59,615 bases of DNA. It comes from Paludibacteraceae bacterium (GTDB lineage: Bacteria > Bacteroidota > Bacteroidia > Bacteroidales > Paludibacteraceae). Below, piece by piece: positions 16,476 through 25,734 of the stretch. The DNA lies in contig JAKSNX010000003.1 in the NCBI GenBank assembly GCA_024405815.1, positions 1 through 59,615 of the forward strand, read 5' to 3'. The notes beneath the pieces were generated by a model, which saw only the letters and a program-made list of their open reading frames with translations, did not search any database and was not told the origin of the DNA. Each line of letters begins with the position of its first letter. The stretch's first letter is position 1. The translations under genes and the position numbers were made by a program.

Positions 16476-19457
16476 ATGACTAAAAATTTACACCGGGCAA
16501 TTCTTCTTGCCCTTGTATCTGTAGCGTCCATTGTAACCTCGTATGCTCAAACAGCTATATCGGGTACGGTTACAGATGAGACAGGGGAACCAATCATTGG
16601 TGCGTACATTACCCTTGCAAGTGATAAGTCAGTGGGTACAATCACTGATTTTGACGGTAATTACGAGATTTCGGTTCCCGATGGTTCAGAGTTAATTTTC
16701 TCTTATACAGGTTATGAGAGCCAGACTTTGAGCATAGCAGGTAAAAGTTCACTTAGTGTTACACTTAAAGAGGTTTCCACTCACCTGGAAGAGGTAGTAG
16801 CCGTAGGTTACGGTTCTCAGAAAGCAAAAGAGATTACATCTGCTGTAGCAAGTGTAAAATCAGAGAACTTTAACTCAGGTGTTACCTCAAGCCCTATGGG
16901 ACTTATTCAAGGTAAGGTGGCTGGTCTTACCATTACTAACACTAATGGTGGTGACCCTACAAGCACAGGCTTTAATGTACAGATTCGTGGTACGTCCACA
17001 TTGAACGCAGGTTCAGGCTCATCACCTCTTTACATTGTAGATGGTGTGCCTGTATCAAGCATAGATAACCTTGCACCTGATGACATCGCTTCTATGGACG
17101 TTCTTAAGGATGGTTCTTCAGCCGCTATCTATGGTACACGTGGTACTAACGGTGTAATCCTTATTACAACCAAACGTGGCTCCTCATCTGAGGGTGTTGA
17201 GTGTGGTACTACAAGTGTGGAGTATTCAGGTTACGTATCACTTGCCCATAAGACAGGTAACACAGGTATGACCACTATAGATGAGTATGTAAATCTTGAC
17301 AGTTGGACCAAAGGTAAGTTCTCTCCTGTAAATTATGGTAGCTACAGTGATTACTACTCAATGATGGTACGTGAGGTTCCTGTTACTACAAACCATAACA
17401 TTGCTATTACAGGTGCCACTAAGAAATTCAACTACCGTGCATCTGTCAACTACAAATACGCAGAAGGTCTTGCAAAAGACCGTCAGGAGATAAACGCTAA
17501 ATTCTCTGCTAATCAAAAGGCATTTGAGGGTTGGTTGGATTTGCAGTATGATTTATCATATATGCACTACAAGAACAACAATGCGTGGACACAGTTTGAT
17601 ATGGCTGCCACACTTAACCCTACATATCCTGTATATGACAAATCTACAAAATCAGGTTTCTATTTTGTGCAGGCATCAGGATTTAACAACCCTATAGAGC
17701 CATATGTGCTTAACAGTGAGTATAGCGATGGTAACTTCTTCCGTGGGTCTGTACGTGCCACAGTTAACATTTTACCTGTTAAAGGCTTGAAAGTTAATGC
17801 TTTTGTCGCTATGGAAGAGGGTGATAACTACAATTACAAGTATAATGGACTTAAATATACTGTAAGCCCTGATGATGCTGGTAAGGCTGTTCGCTATCAG
17901 TCAAGAGATATGAATATATTGGCAGAAGGTACTATTGACTATGCGGGTCAATGGAAAGGTCACAGCTTGGCTTTGGTAGGCGGTTTCTCATATCAGCAAT
18001 TTACATCAGATAATTCTACGATGGAGAACGCTGGTTTTGCTACTGATAATATAATGTATTATAAGATGCAAGAGGGTGATGCTTCTAAAGATAAGATGAA
18101 TATTAGTTCATGGAGAGGTTTCAACGCTTTGGCTTCTGCGTTCTTCCGTGCAAACTATAACTACAAAGAGAAATACTTGCTATCAGCATCAATACGTGCC
18201 GAGGGTTCTTCTCGTTTTGGTAAGAACAATCGTTGGGGTTGGTTCCCTGCAGCATCAATTGGTTGGCGTATAACAGGTGAGGACTTTATGCAGAACGTAA
18301 AAGGTGTAGATGACCTTAAACTACGTTTCGGTTTCGGTATCACAGGTAATAACGTTGGTCAGAACCTTGCTTCTAAGGAGTTACTTGGTGCAGGCGGTAC
18401 ATTCTGGTACAACGGTGCATGGGTAAAGACATACAATGTTACTCAAAATGCTAACCCTGACCTTAAATGGGAGCGTAAGTTTGAGTATAACTTAGGTATC
18501 GATTTCTCTTTCTTAAACAACCGCTTGTATGGTACAATTGATATGTATATCCGTGATACTAAAGACTTGCTTTACTGGTACGATGTTCCGTGTCCTCCAT
18601 ATCAATTCAATAAGTTACTCTCCAACGCAGGTGAGATTAGAGCAAAAGGTATAGAGGTTGCACTTACAGGTGTTCCTGTAAAGACCAAGAATTGGTTATG
18701 GACATCTACATGGACTATGGCATTTGACAATAGTAAAATTAAGTCACTAAGTGACCCTGCCAAAGGTCTTAACTATACCGAGGTTGAGAGTGGTGGCGTA
18801 GGTGGTAATGGTCTTAACAATACTACAACCCAAATCATTAGAGAGGGTGAAAGCATAGGTGTGTTCTACGGTTTCCGTTATGACCACGTAGATGAGAATC
18901 ACCAAATATGGTACAAGAATAAGAATGGTGATGTTGTAAGCGAATCTGATTTGACAGAAGAGGATAAGACAATTATTGGTAAGGCACAGCCTATTATGAC
19001 ATTCGGTTGGAATAACACCGTACGTTGGAAATGGTTAGACTTTACAATATTCTTCCGTGGTATGGTTGGTAATAAGGTGCTTAACGTAACACGTTGGGCT
19101 TATACCCCTACAAGTTTGGGCGCTCAAGCCAATATGGTTTACAAATCTACTACAGAAGCTATTGCTAATGGGAATGGTGCATTTAGAACAGGAAAATTCT
19201 CTGATTATTGGTTAGAGGATGGCTCTTACTTAAGATGTGATAACATTACTGTAGGTTTCACTATTCCGCTTAAACCTAATAAATACGTGAAGAATTTGAG
19301 ACTATATGTTACAGGACAGAACCTATTTACCATTACCAAATACTCAGGACTTGACCCAGAGGTTAATGTGTCATCTATTGATAATGCGGGTATTAACTAC
19401 GTAGGATTCTATCCAAGAGTAAGCAGTTATGTACTTGGTGTTAATGTTACATTCTAA
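16476..19457 (+). CDS. SusC/RagA-family TonB-linked outer-membrane transporter
   Basis: A 993-residue outer-membrane protein. Signal peptide 1-25 (SYAQ end), then the CarboxypepD-like domain (TAISGTVTDETGEPIIGAY) at about 26-105, the Ton-box-side linker EEVVAVGYGSQKAKEIT, and a plug with the SusC signature DVLKDGSSAAIYGTRGTNGV. The remainder is a 22-strand barrel ending in an aromatic residue (GVNVTF). It imports maltodextrins with its SusD lid using TonB energy. SusD follows after 18 bases. Substrate is inferred from the GH13 genes, not from this sequence. Confidence 0.96.
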   Translation: MTKNLHRAILLALVSVASIVTSYAQTAISGTVTDETGEPIIGAYITLASDKSVGTITDFDGNYEISVPDGSELIFSYTGYESQTLSIAGKSSLSVTLKEVSTHLEEVVAVGYGSQKAKEITSAVASVKSENFNSGVTSSPMGLIQGKVAGLTITNTNGGDPTSTGFNVQIRGTSTLNAGSGSSPLYIVDGVPVSSIDNLAPDDIASMDVLKDGSSAAIYGTRGTNGVILITTKRGSSSEGVECGTTSVEYSGYVSLAHKTGNTGMTTIDEYVNLDSWTKGKFSPVNYGSYSDYYSMMVREVPVTTNHNIAITGATKKFNYRASVNYKYAEGLAKDRQEINAKFSANQKAFEGWLDLQYDLSYMHYKNNNAWTQFDMAATLNPTYPVYDKSTKSGFYFVQASGFNNPIEPYVLNSEYSDGNFFRGSVRATVNILPVKGLKVNAFVAMEEGDNYNYKYNGLKYTVSPDDAGKAVRYQSRDMNILAEGTIDYAGQWKGHSLALVGGFSYQQFTSDNSTMENAGFATDNIMYYKMQEGDASKDKMNISSWRGFNALASAFFRANYNYKEKYLLSASIRAEGSSRFGKNNRWGWFPAASIGWRITGEDFMQNVKGVDDLKLRFGFGITGNNVGQNLASKELLGAGGTFWYNGAWVKTYNVTQNANPDLKWERKFEYNLGIDFSFLNNRLYGTIDMYIRDTKDLLYWYDVPCPPYQFNKLLSNAGEIRAKGIEVALTGVPVKTKNWLWTSTWTMAFDNSKIKSLSDPAKGLNYTEVESGGVGGNGLNNTTTQIIREGESIGVFYGFRYDHVDENHQIWYKNKNGDVVSESDLTEEDKTIIGKAQPIMTFGWNNTVRWKWLDFTIFFRGMVGNKVLNVTRWAYTPTSLGAQANMVYKSTTEAIANGNGAFRTGKFSDYWLEDGSYLRCDNITVGFTIPLKPNKYVKNLRLYVTGQNLFTITKYSGLDPEVNVSSIDNAGINYVGFYPRVSSYVLGVNVTF

Positions 19458-19475
19458 TTATAAAATACAAGAGAT

Positions 19476-21155
19476 ATGAAAAAGTCAATTATATATACGT
19501 TAATAATTTCGTTGGGTCTCTCACTTACTTCTTGTAAGGATTTCTTAGAGGAGAAGGCATACGGTAGCCCAACATCAGAGGAACTATTGCAAGACCCTGA
19601 GAACATGGTACGTTTGGTTGGTCAAGCATACGCAGAACTAAAGTGGTTGCATGACCACTGGGGATATTGGGGTTTGAACACCCTTACATCGGACGAGGCT
19701 CGTTGCCCGGTTCGTAACCCTGGAAACAACTGGGACGACAGTGGTTATTGGTTGAAACTTAATTCTATGGAGTGGGACCAGACTGGTCAGTCTTTTGAGA
19801 ATGTATGGGATAGATGTATAGCAGGTGCTAACTTGTGTAACAAGATATTAAAACAGATATCTGCATACGAGGATAAGGTTAAGGCTTCTGACTATAAGAG
19901 GTACACAGCAGAGTTGGCTGTACTTAGAAGCTACTACTATTTTACAATGTTTGACTTGTTTGGTAGAATCCCTTATACAGAGGAGTTTCCATCAAGTGAG
20001 ACTGCCCAATTCCCTCTGCTTCCAGTGCAAGATGTTTGGACAAATCTTGTAAATTGTTTGGAAAAGGAGACTCCAAACTTACCGGCTGTAACGCCTGCCA
20101 CAAAGGCCGAGAATTACGGACGTGCATCTCAGGCTTTAGGTTACGGACTTCTTGCCCGTCTTTATCTGAATGCAGATAGTTATGGAATAAAGAATTTGCC
20201 AGCTAATGCCTATACAAAATGTGCTGAGTATTGTCAAAAGATTATTGATTCAAAAGGTTATTCTTTAGAGTCTAATTTCTTCAATAACTTTATTGTGCAT
20301 AACGAGAACAGTTCTGAGAATATATTTGTAATTGTTGAGAATGGTAATGCCGCATTTGACTATCAAGATGTTGCTGGTACCATGTGTAACAAGTTACGTA
20401 TAAATCTTCTTACACAACACTACTCATTCCAAACAATATACGGACTGCTTGAAAAACCTTGGAACGGATTTGCCGCATCTTCAGACTATTTGTCAATGTT
20501 TGAGGCATCTGACCGCCGCGGACCTTGCCCGGAGAATGCAGGTACAGACATCAATTTCCAAGATGTTAACAAGAAATTCTGCTGGTTCCTTGGACCTGTA
20601 AAGGATGCTAACGGAAATATAATGACAGATGACCAAGGAGACCAAGTCATTATAGTAAAGAATTTCAAAAGCAAGGAGAATTCCACATGGAACGATGGTG
20701 CACGTTGTATGAAGTATGAGACAGAATTGAACTCTACTGTAAATAAATACAGTGAGAATGACTTTGTGCTTATGCGTTATGCTGAGATTGTGCTTATGTA
20801 TGCAGAGGCTTGCTTAAGAGGTGCGGAAGGTTACAACTTGGGTTATGTTCAGTCAGACCTTGATTTAATCCGCACACGTGCAGGAGTTATGACATTGACA
20901 TCTCTTAACCTGAATACAGACCGTGCAGATAAGAACTCAATACTTAATGAGCGTGCACGTGAGTTTGCTTGGGAGAACCTTCGTCGTAGAGACCTTATCC
21001 GCTTTGGCGTATATACAAATCCTTCTTATAAATGGGATTTCAAGAACATAAAGCCAGGCGAGGATTTCAGAAAGTGGTTCCCTATACCTAAAAAGATGAT
21101 AGAGGTTCACGCTGGTGATATTGAACCTTGGGAACAGAATGAGGGTTATAAATAA
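19476..21155 (+). CDS. SusD/RagB-family surface glycan-binding lipoprotein
   Basis: A 559-residue lipoprotein with the typical start: signal peptide, lipobox LTSC (C20) and the SusD-specific KDFLEE just after it. The chain is helical with TPR-like parts (YTAELAVLRSYYYFTMFDLFGR) and the C-terminal RagB/SusD region LNERAREFAWENLRRRDLIRFG, then FPIPKKMIEVH near the end. It caps the SusC barrel and delivers oligosaccharide. It is in the susC operon, with 22 bases to the next gene. Confidence 0.96.
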   Translation: MKKSIIYTLIISLGLSLTSCKDFLEEKAYGSPTSEELLQDPENMVRLVGQAYAELKWLHDHWGYWGLNTLTSDEARCPVRNPGNNWDDSGYWLKLNSMEWDQTGQSFENVWDRCIAGANLCNKILKQISAYEDKVKASDYKRYTAELAVLRSYYYFTMFDLFGRIPYTEEFPSSETAQFPLLPVQDVWTNLVNCLEKETPNLPAVTPATKAENYGRASQALGYGLLARLYLNADSYGIKNLPANAYTKCAEYCQKIIDSKGYSLESNFFNNFIVHNENSSENIFVIVENGNAAFDYQDVAGTMCNKLRINLLTQHYSFQTIYGLLEKPWNGFAASSDYLSMFEASDRRGPCPENAGTDINFQDVNKKFCWFLGPVKDANGNIMTDDQGDQVIIVKNFKSKENSTWNDGARCMKYETELNSTVNKYSENDFVLMRYAEIVLMYAEACLRGAEGYNLGYVQSDLDLIRTRAGVMTLTSLNLNTDRADKNSILNERAREFAWENLRRRDLIRFGVYTNPSYKWDFKNIKPGEDFRKWFPIPKKMIEVHAGDIEPWEQNEGYK

Positions 21156-21177
21156 TTAATGTTAACGATAAAAATTT

Positions 21178-22761
21178 ATGAATATGAAATCAAAAAGTTA
21201 TATATTGGGCATAAGCCTACTCTCTGTTCTTGCGTTGTTTTCTTGTAAGAAAGAGAATGAGTTGGCTTTCTCTACAAATCCAAGAGAGGTTGGACAGACT
21301 GAGTATGACAAAATGTATGTAGGCGACACAAAGCAGTTAGAGGTACAGTCTTTTGGTGTCAAATCAAGTGACGGATACCATGTAAATGGTGTAAGTTGGT
21401 CAAGCTCAGATGATTTTATAGCGTCTGTATCGTCGGATGGTGTTGTAACCGCTAATAAAGTAGGTTCTGTAAAAATTATTGGTAAGTTTAACGGAAAGTC
21501 TGTATATAGTTCAATAGTTATCTCAGGTAGGAAAGAGACATATTTTGAACCAGATATAAAAGCAGGCATGTCAGAGGCTATTGTTAAGGAACTTATAGCA
21601 GGTAAGCTTGTTATGCGTGGAAATTTAGAGGGTACTTCGCCTTACTCTGTATTAGTGGATACTGCCGCTAATAGAAAATCAGACTATACGGTTTATCTAT
21701 TTGGCGAGAATACAAGTGCCATGGTTAATCTTTTGACAGATGAGGCTGTTAAGGAGACTGCTGAGGTTTTCTTGCCTGAGCGTTATAACAAGCAAGAAGG
21801 TGGTTATTTCAATAATCCTTATGGAGTGCGTGTAATGCAATCTTCTTCTCCTTATAAGAATGTTGTTTTATACACCGATGATTCCAAACCATCAACTGCT
21901 GAGGAGTTTTCTGCAGCATATAAGAAAGTATCAAAAGATTATGTCGCTTTGCTTGCTAACCCGGAATCATACAGTAAGACAACACTTGGACTGGAGAACG
22001 ATTTTAAATATGAGAAGCGTGACGTTAATGCCATTAACTCTATAACTTCTGAATGTAATACCTTAATAGACAAACAGGGTGCTACAATTACAGAGATAGA
22101 GGATAGGTTAGGTGTTGCTACAGATGAATTGGCTGATTTATTCCTTGATGCTGCAAGGCTTGAGGGTACAGATATGTGCCATGCAAAGTTACCGGCAGCA
22201 CCTACAGAGGATAATTTCTATGAGGCTGCGTTGGATTCAATCCAGAAGTTAGACGATAAGTTTACCGCTTTGTATGATACTGCAAGTAATATAATTTATT
22301 TGGATAGATTAGTTACAAGTTCTCAGAAATCCTATAGTGGATTCCTTACCAAGAAAGTAATAGATGACAATGTTATTAAATCTATGAATAAGGAATATGA
22401 GTCATACGTAGCCAAACAGGCTGATTATAGCGAAAATGCGTTTGCTTTATTCTCAGTTCATTTTGGTATTGCTATAGAGGCTGCAAAAAACAGTTGCTCA
22501 CTTGCAGATGCAAATGCCGCTATGTCTGAACAGAAAAGGGCAGACAAGGATGTTATGAAAAAGGCAGACGAAGAGAGCCAGAAAGCCAAACTTGATACAG
22601 AGTTTGCTAAATACAATGAGTCTGACTATACAGCAGAAAATTGGACTAAACTCAATGTTATTTACCTTACAGCCAAGGCTGATTTAGAAGAAGGTAAATT
22701 GTACTACTCTGTTGTAAGCACAGCAATAGATGATATGGCTAAAGTTGAGAAAAAACAATAA
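21178..22761 (+). CDS. Lipoprotein with BIG_2-like and FIVAR-like domains, unknown role in the sus locus
   Basis: A 527-residue lipoprotein: lipobox LFSC about residue 23. Residues about 45-115 look like a bacterial Ig-like BIG_2 domain (VNGVSWSSSDDFIASVSSDG, VVTANKVGSVKIIGKF). The middle has no fold I recognise and is rich in charged helices from about 250. The last about 45 residues (YNESDYTAENWTKLNVIYLT onward) resemble FIVAR helical repeats, usually found in surface sugar-binding or adhesive proteins of Gram-positive bacteria. Its place directly after SusD is where SusE lies in the classical locus, but it has no visible starch-binding module. It could be a spacer or scaffold for surface enzymes. 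Function unknown. Confidence 0.7.
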   Translation: MNMKSKSYILGISLLSVLALFSCKKENELAFSTNPREVGQTEYDKMYVGDTKQLEVQSFGVKSSDGYHVNGVSWSSSDDFIASVSSDGVVTANKVGSVKIIGKFNGKSVYSSIVISGRKETYFEPDIKAGMSEAIVKELIAGKLVMRGNLEGTSPYSVLVDTAANRKSDYTVYLFGENTSAMVNLLTDEAVKETAEVFLPERYNKQEGGYFNNPYGVRVMQSSSPYKNVVLYTDDSKPSTAEEFSAAYKKVSKDYVALLANPESYSKTTLGLENDFKYEKRDVNAINSITSECNTLIDKQGATITEIEDRLGVATDELADLFLDAARLEGTDMCHAKLPAAPTEDNFYEAALDSIQKLDDKFTALYDTASNIIYLDRLVTSSQKSYSGFLTKKVIDDNVIKSMNKEYESYVAKQADYSENAFALFSVHFGIAIEAAKNSCSLADANAAMSEQKRADKDVMKKADEESQKAKLDTEFAKYNESDYTAENWTKLNVIYLTAKADLEEGKLYYSVVSTAIDDMAKVEKKQ

Positions 22762-22764
22762 AAA

Positions 22765-22796
22765 TTTGATTTTTAATTTTTAATTGTTTATATTTG
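22765..22796 (+). promoter_or_regulatory. Internal promoter before the SusE/F-like gene
   Basis: TTTG (22765-22768), exactly 20 bases, TATATTTG (22789-22796). This is one of the best consensus matches in the window and lies between two genes of the same operon. It gives a leader of about 45-50 bases. Confidence 0.75.
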
Positions 22797-22847
22797 CACA
22801 TTGAAAACACTTTATAATTAACTTTTATTAACTAAAAACTAAAAAAA

Positions 22848-24227
22848 ATGAAAGCAAAAATTTCTTTAATCGCCCTATTGGGCTTGTTAGTGTTTGGTGC
22901 TGTTTCATGTAAGAAAAATGATTCACCATCAGACGAGAAAGGCATTAAGATTGACCAAACTTCATTGCAACTGAAGCCAGGTGAGGATGCTGTTCTTACA
23001 GCAACCATTACAGGTTTGGACGGTACAATTGATTGGTCAGTTGACCCTGCAGAGGGTGTTGTTACACTTGACCCAGCAGGTGCAGGTAGTACTAAATGTG
23101 GTGTTAAGGCTGACGCTGAAGGTGACGCTACCATTACTGCTACTTGTGGTGATTTCAAGGCAACATGTACTGTTACTGTAAAGAAAGAGGAAATCAAGAC
23201 TCCTGATGTAGCAGGTGAGGCTGGTAAATATACAATAGCTTTCCGTGCTCCTGAGACTGCATGTATAGGGGATATAGACATCTGCTTGTTTGGTGATTTC
23301 CAAGGTAATGACCCTAAAGATGAGAGCGCTCCTATTGCCACCAAGATTGAGCAGACTGGTTTTGACAATTGGTACAAGATTGTGTTTGAATCAGCTGATG
23401 CAACACAGGCAAAAGGTAAAATCTGCCCGATTGCTATTGATGGAACAAGAGATTGGAACTGGCAGGGTGAAACTTATACTCTAATTAAGGGTAATGGTGA
23501 GATAATTGATGACTTTGGTACACAGAACAAGATTGTCTGCAATGCAGTAGGTGAGGTTGTTTATGTAGATGTTGTTAAGTGGGCATCTGACCCTTGTGTT
23601 GCCCCATTCCCTGGTGGTGATGTTACATTCAGTGTAATTCTTACTAATGAGTTCCCAGAGGATTTTGATCCTTCTACTATTCAGATTGCTGTAGCTCACT
23701 GGGATGCTGGTCAAGATGAACTTACATACGACTTTACATATACAGGCGGTATAAGATTTACAGGAACTATATCAGATTTCCCTGCAGGTCAGCAGTATAA
23801 GTACAATATCCAATATACACCTGAAGGTGGCGAACCTTCTGGTTGGATTTGGGAGAAAGGCGGTAACCGTGATGTTCCGTTTGATGGCATAACTAATGAC
23901 GAGGTTGCTGAGTGGGAGGGCGAGCCATGGAACCCAATACCAGGTGGTGAAGGTACATTCAAAATTACATTCTCTGAAAGTTGCAACATGGCTCAATATG
24001 AGAAGGTTATCTTTACAGGTAACTTTGCAGAAGAGTCTTGGGGTGAAAGCCAGCGTGAGATGACAGACAATGGTGATGGCTCATTCTCTTGGACAGGTGA
24101 GTTCCCAGATAACTTCCAATATAAAGTTATTGGTAGAACAGAGGGTGCTGAAGATGCTTGGATTGGTCCTGGTGACAACTGGAAATTTGACGGTGCTACA
24201 TATGAGCAAGAGTGGACATGTGAATAA
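22848..24227 (+). CDS. SusE/SusF-like multi-module surface lipoprotein
   Basis: A 459-residue lipoprotein (lipobox VSC, about residue 21). An Ig-like domain covers about 33-115 (SLQLKPGEDAVLTATITGLD, ATITATCGDFKATCTV). It is followed by three starch-binding-like beta modules, at about 128-250, 255-365 and 368-459, each with repeated motifs such as ICLFGDFQGND, VIFTGNFAEESWGE and aromatic W/Y residues in loops. This layout, Ig domain then tandem starch-binding modules at the end of a susCD operon, is that of SusE/SusF, which hold starch at the surface. Sequence similarity to SusE itself is not evident. It has its own promoter and a terminator 20 bases downstream. Confidence 0.75.
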   Translation: MKAKISLIALLGLLVFGAVSCKKNDSPSDEKGIKIDQTSLQLKPGEDAVLTATITGLDGTIDWSVDPAEGVVTLDPAGAGSTKCGVKADAEGDATITATCGDFKATCTVTVKKEEIKTPDVAGEAGKYTIAFRAPETACIGDIDICLFGDFQGNDPKDESAPIATKIEQTGFDNWYKIVFESADATQAKGKICPIAIDGTRDWNWQGETYTLIKGNGEIIDDFGTQNKIVCNAVGEVVYVDVVKWASDPCVAPFPGGDVTFSVILTNEFPEDFDPSTIQIAVAHWDAGQDELTYDFTYTGGIRFTGTISDFPAGQQYKYNIQYTPEGGEPSGWIWEKGGNRDVPFDGITNDEVAEWEGEPWNPIPGGEGTFKITFSESCNMAQYEKVIFTGNFAEESWGESQREMTDNGDGSFSWTGEFPDNFQYKVIGRTEGAEDAWIGPGDNWKFDGATYEQEWTCE

Positions 24228-24245
24228 TCACTAATTCCTAATAAA

Positions 24246-24278
24246 GAAAAGAGCGGCTTTTAAAGTCGCTCTTTTTTT
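24246..24278 (+). terminator. Terminator of the susCD operon
   Basis: AGAGCGGCTTT / AAAGTCGCTCT forms an 11-pair stem with one G-T wobble, followed by seven T. The -7 box of rseP starts at the end of this T-run. Confidence 0.88.
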
Positions 24279-24279
24279 G

Positions 24280-24287
24280 TATCTTTG
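24280..24287 (+). promoter_or_regulatory. -7 box of rseP
   Basis: TATCTTTG eight bases before the rseP ATG, directly joined to the T-run of the upstream terminator. The -33 position falls inside the terminator stem (TTTT). If real, the mRNA is leaderless or nearly so. Confidence 0.55.
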
Positions 24288-24295
24288 TAGCCGTT

Positions 24296-25600
24296 ATGCA
24301 GTTTCTACAGTTAATATTGGCATTGTCCTTTCTGGTTATAATCCATGAGTTTGGGCATTTTATTACAGCAAAGATATTTGGTGTAAGGGTGGAGAAGTTT
24401 TACCTGTTCTTTAACCCTTGGTTTACACTATTTAAGTTTAAGCCTAAAAATTCAGATACGGAGTACGGCATAGGGTGGCTTCCGTTTGGAGGCTACGTAA
24501 AGCTTGCCGGCATGATAGATGAGAGCCTCGACACAGAGCAGATGGCAAGGCCTGCCCAGCCGTGGGAGTTCCGTAGTAAACCTGCGTGGCAGAGGCTTAT
24601 AATTATGAGTGCCGGGGTAATTATGAACCTTATAGGGGCTATGGTAATTTATGCCATGATACTGTACTCCAATGGTGAGCAATATGTAAAGTTAAGCGAT
24701 GCCTCTATGGGTATGAATTTCTCTGAGGTGGCACATGACCAAGGTTTCCGTGACGGCGATATTCTGCTTATGGCAGATGGAGACGCACTGGAGGCTATGG
24801 ATGAGGAGAATGTACGCAAGATACTTAACGCATCTACCGTAACAGTGCTGCGAGGCGGAGAGCGTAAGACACTTACTATGAGCCGCACCTTTATGCAGGA
24901 TTTAATAGCCTCAAATGAGGGTTTTGCAGACTTTAGGCTACCGTTTGTGGTAAAAGAGGTTATAGAGTCCACACCTGCTGATAAGGCGGGCATAATGGCA
25001 AATGACAGCCTTGTAAGCGTAAATGACTCCACACTTGTGGCGTGGAGTGATTTTACCCCTGTGCTGAAGGCAAATAAGAATATACCCCTTAATGTAGGAC
25101 TATACAGAGACGGCTCATTTATAACTACAATCCTTACCCCCGATAGTGCTGGCAAGATAGGGGTGTATGTAAAATCCATCTACGATATTTATCCTGTAAC
25201 TGAGCATAAATACGGCTTTTGGGAGTCGTTTCCTGCAGGTGTAAACAAGGGCTTTAAGGCATTTACAGGCTATGGCAGTGACTTTAAGATGGTGTTTACC
25301 AAAGAGGGTGCGGAGAACCTTGGTGGTTTTGGTACTATTACCAAACTATTCCCCGATGAGGTGAATTGGACTTATTTTTGGTATATTACTGCATACCTCT
25401 CTGTAATTCTTGCGTTTATGAATATTCTTCCAATTCCTGCCCTTGATGGCGGACATATAATATTCCTGCTCTACGAGATGATTACCCGCCGTAAGTTAAG
25501 TCAGGAGTTTATGATTACAATGCAGAAGATAGGGCTGTTGCTGCTGATATTTCTGCTGCTATACGCTAACGGAATGGATTTGGTGAGAGCATTTAGCTAG
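24296..25600 (+). CDS. rseP: RIP metalloprotease RseP (site-2 protease)
   Basis: A 434-residue inner-membrane zinc protease. HEFGH (H17-H21) in the first transmembrane helix supplies the zinc ligands and general base; the third ligand is the aspartate of LPIPALDGGHI (about 384) in a later helix. Between them lie two PDZ-like segments (about 130-210 and 215-300). It performs intramembrane cleavage, in other bacteria of anti-sigma factors such as RseA. Four or so transmembrane helices are visible, at the start, near 100-125, near 365-385 and at the C terminus. A single gene, convergent with dxr. Confidence 0.95.
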   Translation: MQFLQLILALSFLVIIHEFGHFITAKIFGVRVEKFYLFFNPWFTLFKFKPKNSDTEYGIGWLPFGGYVKLAGMIDESLDTEQMARPAQPWEFRSKPAWQRLIIMSAGVIMNLIGAMVIYAMILYSNGEQYVKLSDASMGMNFSEVAHDQGFRDGDILLMADGDALEAMDEENVRKILNASTVTVLRGGERKTLTMSRTFMQDLIASNEGFADFRLPFVVKEVIESTPADKAGIMANDSLVSVNDSTLVAWSDFTPVLKANKNIPLNVGLYRDGSFITTILTPDSAGKIGVYVKSIYDIYPVTEHKYGFWESFPAGVNKGFKAFTGYGSDFKMVFTKEGAENLGGFGTITKLFPDEVNWTYFWYITAYLSVILAFMNILPIPALDGGHIIFLLYEMITRRKLSQEFMITMQKIGLLLLIFLLLYANGMDLVRAFS

Positions 25601-25604
25601 TGGG

Positions 25605-25637
25605 CAGTTGACAGTTGACAGTTGACAGTTGACAGTG
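25605..25637. repeat. Heptamer tandem array (CAGTTGA x4)
   Basis: Four exact copies of CAGTTGA plus CAGTG begin four bases after the rseP stop codon. The same unit in degenerate form, read as ACTGTCA, covers 59511-59545 at the murC/ftsQ junction. Confidence 0.95.
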
Positions 25638-25648
25638 CCCCCCCTCCT

Positions 25649-25726
25649 CGTCATTTTGAGCGAAGCATAGCGTAGCGAAAAATCTCACAATGATTATGAG
25701 ATCCTTCGCTAACGCTCAGGATGACG
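25649..25726. repeat. 78-base imperfect palindrome between rseP and dxr
   Basis: Outer arms CGTCAT / ATGACG, then GAGCG / CGCTC, AGCGAA / TTCGCT, and ATCTC / GAGAT around a central loop. It lies between two convergent genes. Elements that begin GTCATTTTGAGCG and contain AAATCTC are known as dispersed repeats in several bacteria; no second copy lies in this window. Confidence 0.85.
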
Positions 25727-25734
25727 GGGTAGAA

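Noticed and set aside
22832..23377. Long minus-strand open frame opposite the SusE/F-like gene
   Set aside because: No homology signal that I recognise, low-complexity Ser/Pro/Val composition typical of an antisense frame, and the plus-strand gene has signal peptide, modules, promoter and terminator.
24649..25179. Minus-strand open frame opposite rseP
   Set aside because: Serine-rich antisense shadow of a well-supported gene.
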